Below, in pieces: positions 19,145-26,493 of a DNA stretch of 64,000 bases. Numbering within the stretch: position 1 is the first letter of the stretch; every line of letters begins with the position of its first letter. Origin of the DNA: Alistipes sp. Its GTDB lineage: Bacteria; Bacteroidota; Bacteroidia; Bacteroidales; Rikenellaceae. The DNA is taken from assembly GCA_017630455.1 (NCBI GenBank), contig JAGBVG010000048.1:41663-105662 (forward strand), given 5' to 3'. The translations under genes and the position numbers were made by a program. The notes beneath the pieces were generated by a model that saw only the letters and a program-made list of their open reading frames with translations, was not told the DNA's origin and did not search any database.

Positions 19145-19450
19145 ATGAGTGAGAAGAATAACGGATATATCCCAAGTCCGAAAGATGTCAGCGACATCGT
19201 ACTTGATAGCTCGGTTATGGAGCTTGTGGAGGTTATGGCGAAGAATGTTCACGAAGTGTGGGCAGAGTCGCGCATCCGCGAGGGGTGGCGCTATGGCGTA
19301 ACACGCAACGAAGAGCGTAAGGAGCACCCCTGTCTCATCCCCTACGAGGAGCTACCAGAGAGCGAGCGTGACTACGACCGCAACACCGCCATCGGCACCC
19401 TGAAGCTTATTCACAAGCTCGGCTTTAAGATCGAAAAGCGCGAGCCATAG
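19145..19450 (+). CDS. RyR domain protein
   Basis: 101 residues, essentially one RyR domain. The signature blocks are NVHEVWAESRIREGW, YGVTRNEERKEHPCL, and IPYEELPESERDYDRNTA followed by LKLIHKLGF. The RyR repeat was named from ryanodine receptors; in bacteria it occurs alone or in signalling proteins and is suspected to bind small ligands. It is the last gene of the sigma/C39-like/RyR cluster and is closed by a terminator. Confidence 0.88.
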   Translation: MSEKNNGYIPSPKDVSDIVLDSSVMELVEVMAKNVHEVWAESRIREGWRYGVTRNEERKEHPCLIPYEELPESERDYDRNTAIGTLKLIHKLGFKIEKREP

Positions 19451-19473
19451 GGGGGGCTTTTTGCATCATTACC

Positions 19474-19507
19474 AAAAATTGCGAGACCGATCTCGCAATT
19501 TTTTTTT
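19474..19507. terminator. Bidirectional terminator between RyR gene and WYL regulator
   Basis: AAATTGCGAGA (19476-19486), loop CCGA, TCTCGCAATTT (19491-19501), flanked by A and T runs. It overlaps the stop codon of the regulator by two bases. Confidence 0.92.
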
Positions 19508-20402
19508 ATAATCTCGATTCTGCGATCTTCGCGCGAAGAAACTCCTTAAACTCCTCACTACCCAAGACCTCGACATCATCCATCAAGCCCAACACGAAGC
19601 GTCCAACACCGCGATAGTTACAAACCAGAGTATCGAGAATCCATCTATCCCCCTCGCGAACAATATCTCGCTCGGCCAAGGGATACTCCTCCAACAACAG
19701 GTTGCGCGCCATCATACCCAAGGCTATGCGAACGCGATGCTGCTCGAACCCCGTCATACGGAAGACGTCAATGTGACCCTCCTGATGCCTATCCTGCGCC
19801 TGCCACGCCTCGGCAAGGAGCTCAACGCTACCAATGCGCGAGGTCTTGAAGATCTTGTTTTGCCCGCTCTCCACCTCGTAACACCACACCTGAACATAGT
19901 TAGTGGTGAAGCCAAAAGGCTCGACAACCCTATCGCGCACAACACCAGTATTGGACGAAGCATAGTCGTGCAACACCACCCTACGCTGCTGGGTCATAGC
20001 CTCGAGGAGCATATTCACATTCGAGGCATTCTTGCCGCGCACGATACTCTGCGCCATAGATGTGCAGTCGTATATGGCGGTAAGTTTGCGGCGCAAGTTC
20101 TGCTTGAGCATATTCGTATCATCAAGAGCCTCAATAAGTTGATTCACGATATGCGCCTCCTCATCCGTGAAGTGTACCAACTGTGAGATATCCTTGAAGT
20201 AGCGACTCTCCTTACCCAATTTATATACTCCGCGGCCTCTGTTCTGCACCACAAAACCCGCATCCTTGAAAGTTTCGATATAGCGATATATGGAGCGATA
20301 AGTGGTCCCCAGACGCTGAGCGAGGTCGTTGACCGTATAGTCAACATTTCCCGTCATCAACTTCATCAAGCGAAGCATACGTTCTAATTTCGGCTGATCC
20401 AT
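19506..20402 (-). CDS. WYL-domain HTH transcriptional regulator
   Basis: 298 residues. An N-terminal winged helix-turn-helix (1-60: VNDLAQRLGTTYRSIYRYIETF) is followed by a WYL domain with VVEPFGFTTNYVQVWCYE and a C-terminal WCX extension. WYL proteins sense ligands, often nucleotides or nucleic acid, and act as repressors or activators, including of defence genes. Its own promoter carries two tandem 13-base repeats, which suggests self-regulation. No obvious regulon partner is next to it apart from the sigma/C39-like/RyR cluster, which converges on it. Confidence 0.88.
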   Translation of the reverse strand: MDQPKLERMLRLMKLMTGNVDYTVNDLAQRLGTTYRSIYRYIETFKDAGFVVQNRGRGVYKLGKESRYFKDISQLVHFTDEEAHIVNQLIEALDDTNMLKQNLRRKLTAIYDCTSMAQSIVRGKNASNVNMLLEAMTQQRRVVLHDYASSNTGVVRDRVVEPFGFTTNYVQVWCYEVESGQNKIFKTSRIGSVELLAEAWQAQDRHQEGHIDVFRMTGFEQHRVRIALGMMARNLLLEEYPLAERDIVREGDRWILDTLVCNYRGVGRFVLGLMDDVEVLGSEEFKEFLRAKIAESRL

Positions 20403-20433
20403 ATCTTAGTGCTTTAAACAACAATGCAATTCA

Positions 20434-20471
20434 CAAAGCTACAACAAATCCTACTAAACTACAACAAATCC
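20434..20471 (-). promoter_or_regulatory. WYL regulator promoter with tandem operator-like repeats
   Basis: Minus strand TAGCTTTG (20441-20434), 20 bases, then TTG (20464-20462). Plus strand CTACAACAAATCC occurs twice, at 20439-20451 and 20459-20471, with a 20-base period, so each copy covers one promoter element. Confidence 0.7.
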
Positions 20472-20514
20472 CTCAAAACTATAATAAAATAGGACCTGCA
20501 CACTTGCACATACA

Positions 20515-20545
20515 ACAAAAAAAGCAACAGATAAAATCTGCTGCT
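20515..20545 (-). terminator. Terminator of tRNA-Lys
   Basis: Ten-bp stem AGCAACAGAT (20523-20532) with ATCTGCTGCT (20536-20545, one G-T pair), then a T run in the minus direction. Confidence 0.85.
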
Positions 20546-20555
20546 CGTTAAATCT

Positions 20556-20631
20556 TGGTGAATCCGCCGGGGCTCGAACCCGGGACCCCAACATTAAAAG
20601 TGTTGTGCTCTACCTGCTGAGCTACGGATTC
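20556..20631 (-). tRNA. tRNA-Lys (UUU anticodon)
   Basis: The 76-base cloverleaf starts GAATCCG, which pairs with CGGATTC. The anticodon stem CAACA/TGTTG encloses the loop CTTTTAA, giving anticodon TTT. The T arm contains GGGTTCGAGCCC, and CCA is encoded at the 3' end (20558-20556). It has a consensus promoter and a terminator and is a single-gene unit. Confidence 0.97.
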
Positions 20632-20657
20632 TCCGATACCAATTTTATTTGGTGCTG

Positions 20658-20687
20658 CAAAGATAATCAAAAATTTCGTTCTAACAA
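20658..20687 (-). promoter_or_regulatory. Promoter for tRNA-Lys
   Basis: Minus strand TATCTTTG (20665-20658), 19 bases, TTG (20687-20685). Confidence 0.82.
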
Positions 20688-20738
20688 ATATATCTACAAA
20701 ATATATCTGATAAATATCCCCTTTTAGTCTATAAATTC

Positions 20739-20903
20739 CTAATCACGCAATAGTTCGTCGGGGGTAAGGCGCACTATCTCTCCGTCGCGCACAACCACCA
20801 AGTCGCCGTTATCCCTACGGGTGCGCTCTATGAGGCGACGCTGCGCCAAGAGGATACCTGCATCTATACGTTCTTGAAGCTCTCGAATCTCAAACTCACT
20901 CAT
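20739..20903 (-). CDS. Small putative antitoxin-like partner of zeta-type kinase
   Basis: 54 residues: an N-terminal helix (FEIRELQERIDAGILLAQRR) and then a short beta element (GDLVVVRDGEIVRLTPDELL). The start overlaps the end of the zeta-like kinase gene by eight bases, so the two are tightly coupled. I recall similar short proteins next to zeta-type kinases in other bacteria, which supports a toxin-partner reading, but no function is established from the sequence alone. It has no resemblance to the classical epsilon antitoxin. Confidence 0.7.
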   Translation of the reverse strand: MSEFEIRELQERIDAGILLAQRRLIERTRRDNGDLVVVRDGEIVRLTPDELLRD

Positions 20904-21468
20904 AACTCAATATTTTCTGATAAGCTAACGCATCAACGACCTCTTTTATTTCGCCCTTTGAGCCATAGGCTATCTTCTTTACACCCTCAGCGGTGGAGTT
21001 ATCGTATATTACCCAGTAGTCGCAAATAGGAACATAGAGCTTCGTAAGATTGCGCATACTGCTCTCGTAGCGACGACGGATGGTGTTAGTCGGGATGTTG
21101 TGTCCTCCCAGACTCACACGCTTTGCAACACGCTGTATAGCTTGCTCGGGGGTGGGCAACCAGAAATACAATAGCGACACGAAGTAGCCCTTCTCGTGGG
21201 CGCGCTCGATGAATTTCTGGTATGTACGTGTGGAAAGTGTGGTCTCGAATGCAAAGTCAGAACCCTCCTCTAACAGGTCGTTTATGCGGCGCAACATCAG
21301 ACGTCCCGCCTCGATAGCCATACTATCGGGATTAAACGGCGAGAGGCCGCGCGCAATTTCATCCGCGTTGACAAATTCGTGGCAGTGCAACAACTCGGGC
21401 AACATAGTGTAGGATGCCGTTGTCTTGCCTGCGCCATTACAGCCTGCTATGATATAGAGTTTCTGCAT
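20896..21468 (-). CDS. Zeta-toxin family P-loop kinase
   Basis: 190 residues. The P-loop is GCNGAGKT (9-16), the conserved acidic switch is EFVNADEIARGL, and DFAFETTLSTR matches the substrate-side glutamate segment of zeta/PezT proteins. The C-terminal lid has RRRYESSMRNL. Zeta toxins phosphorylate UDP-GlcNAc sugars; other branches act on different small molecules. The gene has a consensus promoter and is translationally coupled to a 54-residue protein downstream. That order (kinase first) is the reverse of epsilon-zeta. It could instead be a metabolic kinase. Confidence 0.82.
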   Translation of the reverse strand: MQKLYIIAGCNGAGKTTASYTMLPELLHCHEFVNADEIARGLSPFNPDSMAIEAGRLMLRRINDLLEEGSDFAFETTLSTRTYQKFIERAHEKGYFVSLLYFWLPTPEQAIQRVAKRVSLGGHNIPTNTIRRRYESSMRNLTKLYVPICDYWVIYDNSTAEGVKKIAYGSKGEIKEVVDALAYQKILSYE

Positions 21469-21512
21469 AATATATCTGTTGCGGCCTATGGATTTTTCGA
21501 TAGGCGTTGTCG

Positions 21513-21544
21513 CAAAGATAATATATTTTGAGGTAATAGCAAAA
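21513..21544 (-). promoter_or_regulatory. Promoter for the zeta-kinase pair
   Basis: Minus strand TATCTTTG (21520-21513), 19 bases, TTTTG (21544-21540). The leader contains a GCCTAT/ATAGGC hairpin (21484-21505). Confidence 0.78.
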
Positions 21545-21547
21545 TTT

Positions 21548-22519
21548 TTATAGTAGGAACTTCATACTATCCACCCCATCGGCGTAGTCCGTCAAAGTTG
21601 GATATTGCGCCCTACCAAATGGCACACACCCCTCGATATCGGCGTGCGACACCACACACTGCAGCTCCTCGCGATGCTCCGCAATCCACTCTCTAACCTC
21701 CTTAATATCACGATATCTACATATAGCTATCTCGGCGAGAGAGGTCGAAAATGCCGTAGCCTCGAGAGCAAGAAATGCGCCATAATCCTTATAAGGCTTG
21801 CCCTGAAGCGTATACAACGCCCTGCGCTGGGCAATATTGTTTCGGAGTTTCGGGTTCTGAGCCTTCGACTTCGGTAGCCTCAACTCGCAGTCCTCGGGGA
21901 GAAAGAGCATCGACACCGAGCGGCATCCAAGACCCGAATAGGATGTTATGTCCGACAAAAGTCCCTGCAACTCCGCGTCACTCTCCGTACCATCCAGCAC
22001 TGCAACCGAGTGGCGGCTACCACGCAGAAGGTGGCGCGTACCCTCGAAGTGCTGACGGAAGTAGGCATTGGCCTCGTCACCACCCGTGGCAATTGCCATA
22101 TCGTACCTATCCTCGCTGTTATATTTATATATAGGAATCTCGGTCTCGATGTCACGCAACAGGTCTATAATATACTCCATAAGCACCTTATCCTTGCTTG
22201 ATGGTTTCACATAGAGCTTATGGCCACTGCACACCACACACAACAGATCGAAGAAGCCTACCAACGGAATATTACCCGCCATAATCACCGCAACACGCTG
22301 TGGCACAGAGACTGGGGTGTAGTGCGCAAGCCACGCTGTGAGCTTCGCACCATCGAGCATCTCCTCGCGTATGGCATCCACGGCATGCACAATATCACGC
22401 TCCGTGAACCACAGATTCTGCTCCACAGCATGGCGCATAACCTCGCGTGACGCATCATCATCGCCGAAGCCTCGAAGACGCGCACCAAGCTCAACAAATA
22501 TATCCACCACCGACTTCAT
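21548..22519 (-). CDS. LuxC-like acyl-CoA reductase
   Basis: 323 residues of the LuxC/acyl-CoA reductase superfamily, an aldehyde-dehydrogenase-like fold that reduces acyl-CoA to aldehyde with NADPH. Visible family blocks are RVAVIMAGNIPLVGFFDLLCV, the cofactor segment KLYVKPSSKDKVL, and YSGLGCRSVSMLFLP with the probable catalytic Cys. No LuxD or LuxE partner is nearby. It starts three bases after the thioredoxin-like lipoprotein gene, so both share a transcript. The physiological substrate is unknown. Confidence 0.85.
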   Translation of the reverse strand: MKSVVDIFVELGARLRGFGDDDASREVMRHAVEQNLWFTERDIVHAVDAIREEMLDGAKLTAWLAHYTPVSVPQRVAVIMAGNIPLVGFFDLLCVVCSGHKLYVKPSSKDKVLMEYIIDLLRDIETEIPIYKYNSEDRYDMAIATGGDEANAYFRQHFEGTRHLLRGSRHSVAVLDGTESDAELQGLLSDITSYSGLGCRSVSMLFLPEDCELRLPKSKAQNPKLRNNIAQRRALYTLQGKPYKDYGAFLALEATAFSTSLAEIAICRYRDIKEVREWIAEHREELQCVVSHADIEGCVPFGRAQYPTLTDYADGVDSMKFLL

Positions 22520-22522
22520 AAC

Positions 22523-23476
22523 CTATCTCTCGGACTCTACTAAAGATAAAACATTCTCGATATGCACCACACTCGTGCCATCCTTCACCAGCACACGTTT
22601 CTGCGCATCGAGGAGATAGAGCGAAGGGATGGCCCTGAGGCTGTAGAGACGCTCGTTGCTGATCACCATACCCTCATCGTAGCCATTCACCCACATCTTT
22701 GGCATCTGCGGCAGGTAGTCGCGCCACGCCGCAAGATCCTCATCGGGATAGAGCGACAACACCGTCAAGCTTCCCATCTCCACCATCTCGTTCAAGAGTG
22801 GCGAGGCGCAAATCTCATCTATAATCTGGCAGCACATAGGGCATCCCGGATTGGTGAACATCAGCAGCGTATATGGCGAATTGATATCGTGGAGGCGGCG
22901 TTGCTCTCCGTCACGCAGCGTAAACACAAAATCACTGGCTACCCTGCCGATGCGGTTCTTGCGCGCCACCTCGAGGTCGTACGCAGGTGCTATACGATCA
23001 TACTCATCCCAAAGCGGAGACTTGAGCATCTCCTCCAGCACAGGGATATAATACTCATCGTTGCGATATGGTGAGTTAGGGTCGTGGAGTACCATCTCCG
23101 CAACCGTAGCAAAGAAGTCCAACATCGGGCGGCTCACCGAGGCGCGTGCCACAAGAGCACGAAGCAGCGAGTCGGCACGCTGAGGATGTATCACGGCAAC
23201 ATAGTCGCTAAAGGCATAGACGATGTCTACAGTATCGTATGCCACAACAGCGCTATCGGCCGCGAAGTCGAAGTCATCCCAATAGTGCTCCACCATAGCC
23301 TCATACTCCGCCTGCGTGCGTACAGAGTAGACACCCGCCTCGACACTGCGCTTCATAGTGCGAGTACCAGGCTCATACGCCACAGCCTGCGTCTCCTGCG
23401 CCTTTGGCTTCACGCCACCACACTGCGACAACATCACCGCTATGAACAGCGTCGCTATAATATATAGAACCCTCAT
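22523..23476 (-). CDS. DUF5106 / thioredoxin-like lipoprotein
   Basis: 317 residues with lipobox Cys19 (MLSQCGG). Residues about 35-175 form a helical DUF5106-type region. Residues about 180-317 are thioredoxin/TlpA-like, with the redox motif NPGCPMC, a cis-Pro element (LRAIPSLYLLD) and a final strand. It is predicted to lie in the periplasm and move disulfides or respond to redox state. The start codon lies only 12 bases after the T run of the argS terminator, and I found no promoter in that gap. Confidence 0.82.
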   Translation of the reverse strand: MRVLYIIATLFIAVMLSQCGGVKPKAQETQAVAYEPGTRTMKRSVEAGVYSVRTQAEYEAMVEHYWDDFDFAADSAVVAYDTVDIVYAFSDYVAVIHPQRADSLLRALVARASVSRPMLDFFATVAEMVLHDPNSPYRNDEYYIPVLEEMLKSPLWDEYDRIAPAYDLEVARKNRIGRVASDFVFTLRDGEQRRLHDINSPYTLLMFTNPGCPMCCQIIDEICASPLLNEMVEMGSLTVLSLYPDEDLAAWRDYLPQMPKMWVNGYDEGMVISNERLYSLRAIPSLYLLDAQKRVLVKDGTSVVHIENVLSLVESER

Positions 23477-23488
23477 CTGCTATATTAT

Positions 23489-23519
23489 AAAAAAGAGCGC
23501 CTCGGAGATGAAGCGCTCT
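23489..23519 (-). terminator. Terminator of argS
   Basis: AGAGCGC (23494-23500) pairs with GCGCTCT (23513-23519), with a T run in the minus direction. It is followed almost at once by the DUF5106 gene start. Confidence 0.8.
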
Positions 23520-23528
23520 AAGTTTGTT

Positions 23529-25304
23529 TTACATTCTCTCAGGGACATTGATACCCAAAAGTGCCATCGCCGAGCGAATCACACGTGCCACCTCTGAGGC
23601 AAGCATCAGGCGCAACGCACGAACCTCAGTACGCTCCTCCTTGAGGATTGAGTGATCGTGGTAGTAGCCATTGAACTGCTTAGCAAGGTCGTAGGCGTAG
23701 GCTGCGATAACCGATGGAGCAAACTGCTGACCAGCGGTACGCACCGTAGCTGGGTACTCCGACAAAGCCTTGATAAGCTCAATCTCCTCTGGAAGAAGCT
23801 CCGCCTGTGCGTAGCCCTCGGTTGTGATACCCGACTCCTCGGCCTTACGCAAGATAGAGCGGATACGAGCGTGGGTATACTGGATGAATGGACCTGTGTT
23901 ACCATTGAAGTCAATAGACTCACGTGGGTCGAAGAGCATAGTCTTCTTAGGATCAACCTTGAGGATAAAGTACTTCAACGCTCCGAGACCTACCATCTCC
24001 GAGATCGCTGCGGCCTCCTGCTCCGAAACGCCGTCGAGCTTACCCAACTCCTGCGACATCTCGCGCGCTGTGCCAACCATATCGGCAATCAAGTCATCGG
24101 CATCTACGACAGTACCCTCGCGTGACTTCATCTTACCCTCTGGCAACTCAACCATACCGTAAGAGAGGTGGAAGATGTTGTCGCTCCACTCATAGCCGAG
24201 CTTCTTCAACACGAGCTTCAGCACCTGGAAGTGGTAGTTCTGCTCGTTACCCACAACGTAGATCATATCGTCGAGGCTATTCTCCTCGAAGCGGCTGAGA
24301 GCAGTACCCAAATCCTGGGTCATATATACCGATGTGCCATCGCCACGCAGAAGCAGTTTCTGGTCGAGACCATCAGCCTCGAGGTCGATCCATACCGAGT
24401 TATCCTCCTTGCGGAAGAAGACGCCCTTCTGAAGACCATCCTCAACAAGGCTCTTACCCAAGAGGTAGGTCTGTGACTCGTAGTATACCTTATCGAAGTC
24501 TACGCCAAGAGCCTTATACGTTACGTCGAAGCCCTCGTATACCCAGCCGTTCATAGTCTCCCACAAGGTATATACCTCAGGATCCTTAGCCTCCCACTTA
24601 CGCAACATCTCCTGTGCCTGGAGCATAATAGGAGCCTTCTTCTTAGCCTCCTCCTCCGACATACCCTCCGCTACAAGCGCCTTAACCTCAGCCTTGTAGT
24701 GCTTGTCGAACTCTACGTAATACTTACCCACCAAGTGGTCGCCCTTCATACCCGAAGACTGTGGAGTCTCGCCACCACCATAGAGCTGCCAAGCAAGCAT
24801 CGACTTACAGATGTGGATACCGCGGTCGTTGACCAAGTTAACCTTGATGACGTTGTGACCATTAGCCTTGAGGATAGTAGCCACAGAGTAGCCGAGAAGG
24901 TTGTTACGGATGTGACCGAGGTGGAGAGGCTTGTTAGTATTTGGTGACGAGTACTCAATCATAATGGTGCGTCCCGAAGGCTCTGCCATACCAAAATTTT
25001 CTGTTGCCACAATCTCGGCAAAGCGTGATGCCCAGAACGACGCATCTACAACGAGGTTCAAGAAGCCCTTGATAACGTTGAAACTGCTAATCTCGGGTGT
25101 TGTTGATGTAATCTTCTCGCCAAGCTCCGTAGCTGTAGCCTCTGGCGACTTCTTTGATGCGCGGAGCAGCGGGAACACCACCACGGTGTAGTCACCCTCA
25201 AACTCTTTGCGCGTCTTCTGTATCTGCAGGTTGTCGCTTACGCCATACAACTCCTCGGTTGCACGAGCCACAACACTGGTGATAAACTCTTCGATGTTAA
25301 CCAT
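23529..25304 (-). CDS. argS: Arginyl-tRNA synthetase
   Basis: 591 residues. The N-terminal Add-1 domain is followed by the catalytic Rossmann fold with the HIGH-type motif HLGH (128-131, in NKPLHLGHIRNNLLG). An MKSREG segment sits where the KMSKS motif is expected, and many ArgS enzymes have a degenerate form there. The DALR anticodon-binding domain ends the protein with SEVARVIRSAMALLGI. It charges tRNA-Arg. Confidence 0.98.
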   Translation of the reverse strand: MVNIEEFITSVVARATEELYGVSDNLQIQKTRKEFEGDYTVVVFPLLRASKKSPEATATELGEKITSTTPEISSFNVIKGFLNLVVDASFWASRFAEIVATENFGMAEPSGRTIMIEYSSPNTNKPLHLGHIRNNLLGYSVATILKANGHNVIKVNLVNDRGIHICKSMLAWQLYGGGETPQSSGMKGDHLVGKYYVEFDKHYKAEVKALVAEGMSEEEAKKKAPIMLQAQEMLRKWEAKDPEVYTLWETMNGWVYEGFDVTYKALGVDFDKVYYESQTYLLGKSLVEDGLQKGVFFRKEDNSVWIDLEADGLDQKLLLRGDGTSVYMTQDLGTALSRFEENSLDDMIYVVGNEQNYHFQVLKLVLKKLGYEWSDNIFHLSYGMVELPEGKMKSREGTVVDADDLIADMVGTAREMSQELGKLDGVSEQEAAAISEMVGLGALKYFILKVDPKKTMLFDPRESIDFNGNTGPFIQYTHARIRSILRKAEESGITTEGYAQAELLPEEIELIKALSEYPATVRTAGQQFAPSVIAAYAYDLAKQFNGYYHDHSILKEERTEVRALRLMLASEVARVIRSAMALLGINVPERM

Positions 25305-25335
25305 ACTTATATCTATAATAAAACTTTCTAAACTG

Positions 25336-25394
25336 CAAAGGTACGTTTTCTTTGCGAAACTTTCACCATTTCCAACAAAAATTTGCTATCTTTG
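25336..25394. promoter_or_regulatory. Divergent promoters for argS and dusB
   Basis: Minus strand TACCTTTG (25343-25336) serves argS. Plus strand TATCTTTG (25387-25394) serves dusB. Both match TAnnTTTG; the -33 regions between them are weak and overlapping. Confidence 0.75.
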
Positions 25395-25415
25395 CCTAAT
25401 AATTTTTCTTTCTTT

Positions 25416-26438
25416 ATGAAGATTGCAGATATCGAGCTGGGTAACCAGCCACTATTTTTGGCCCCAATGGAGGATGTCACCGACCCCTCGTTCCGCTATA
25501 TGTGCAAGAGGTTTGGTGCCGATGTGGTATACACAGAGTTCATCTCGTCGGATGGTCTTATCCGCGATGCATGGAAGTCACGCGCCAAACTCAACATCGC
25601 CGACTATGAGCGCCCCGTGGGTATTCAGATTTATGGCCACCTGATAGAGCCTATGGTGGAGGCTGCACGCATTGCCGAGAGTGCAAATCCAGATATTATA
25701 GACATCAACTTCGGATGTCCCGTAAAGAAGATTGCGGGACGCGGCGCAGGCTCGGGAATGATGAAAGACCCAGATCTTATGGTGGAGATGACACGCCAGA
25801 TTGTCCGCGCGGTAAATAAGCCCGTGACCGTTAAGACGCGCCTCGGCTGGAGCGACGAGATGAAGAACATCGAGGAGATAGCACTCCGCCTTCAGGATGT
25901 GGGCATCGCAGCCCTCACCATCCACGGTCGCACACGCGCACAGATGTACCGTGGCGAGGCAGACTGGACTCTCATAGGTAAGATTAAGAATGACCCTCGC
26001 ATTACCATCCCGATCATCGGAAATGGCGATGTGGACTCGGCGGAGAAGTGCAAGCAGATGTTTGACCGCTATGGTGTGGATGGCGTGATGATAGGTCGCG
26101 CGACGTATGGTCGTCCCTGGATTTTCCGCGAGTGCAGACACTACCTAGAGACTGGCGAGTTACTACCACAACCATCAGTCATAGAGCGTGTTGCGATAGC
26201 CAAAGAACACCTTGAAAAGTCGTTGGAGGTTAAGGGTGACAGAGTGGGCATCCTGGAGATGCGCCGCCACCTTACAAACTACTTCAAGGGTCTTCCCGAC
26301 TTCAAGCAGACACGCTTGAAGCTCGTAACATCGTTCGACACCGAGGAAATACTCTCGACGCTTGATTATGTTGCCGAGCGTTGGGGTGACTTTGATATGC
26401 GCGAGGCCGTACCAGCACCGCTGTCACACGACATATAA
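25416..26438 (+). CDS. dusB: tRNA-dihydrouridine synthase
   Basis: 340 residues from the ATG at 25416, which sits 21 bases after the -7 box. A TIM-barrel FMN enzyme, it reduces uridine to dihydrouridine in the tRNA D loop. Family blocks: FLAPMEDVTDPSFR, the catalytic Cys101 in INFGCPVKK, LTIHGRTRAQMYRG, and the FMN phosphate site GVMIGRATYGRPW. The C-terminal helical RNA-binding domain includes HLTNYFKGLPDFKQTR. The DusB assignment rests on these patterns rather than on substrate data. Confidence 0.94.
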   Translation: MKIADIELGNQPLFLAPMEDVTDPSFRYMCKRFGADVVYTEFISSDGLIRDAWKSRAKLNIADYERPVGIQIYGHLIEPMVEAARIAESANPDIIDINFGCPVKKIAGRGAGSGMMKDPDLMVEMTRQIVRAVNKPVTVKTRLGWSDEMKNIEEIALRLQDVGIAALTIHGRTRAQMYRGEADWTLIGKIKNDPRITIPIIGNGDVDSAEKCKQMFDRYGVDGVMIGRATYGRPWIFRECRHYLETGELLPQPSVIERVAIAKEHLEKSLEVKGDRVGILEMRRHLTNYFKGLPDFKQTRLKLVTSFDTEEILSTLDYVAERWGDFDMREAVPAPLSHDI

Positions 26439-26442
26439 AGAC

Positions 26443-26483
26443 AAAAAAATAGCGTTAACAGCAATTTGTTAACGCTATTTTTT
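26443..26483. terminator. Bidirectional terminator between dusB and DUF819 gene
   Basis: AAAATAGCGTTAACA (26446-26460) pairs with TGTTAACGCTATTTT (26467-26481) around a 6-base loop, with A and T runs at the two ends. Confidence 0.93.
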
Positions 26484-26493
26484 CTTTTTATAG

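Noticed and set aside
20556-21468. Genomic island at tRNA-Lys
   Set aside because: A zeta-type kinase pair is nearby, but there is no integrase, no direct repeat of the tRNA 3' end and no composition shift.
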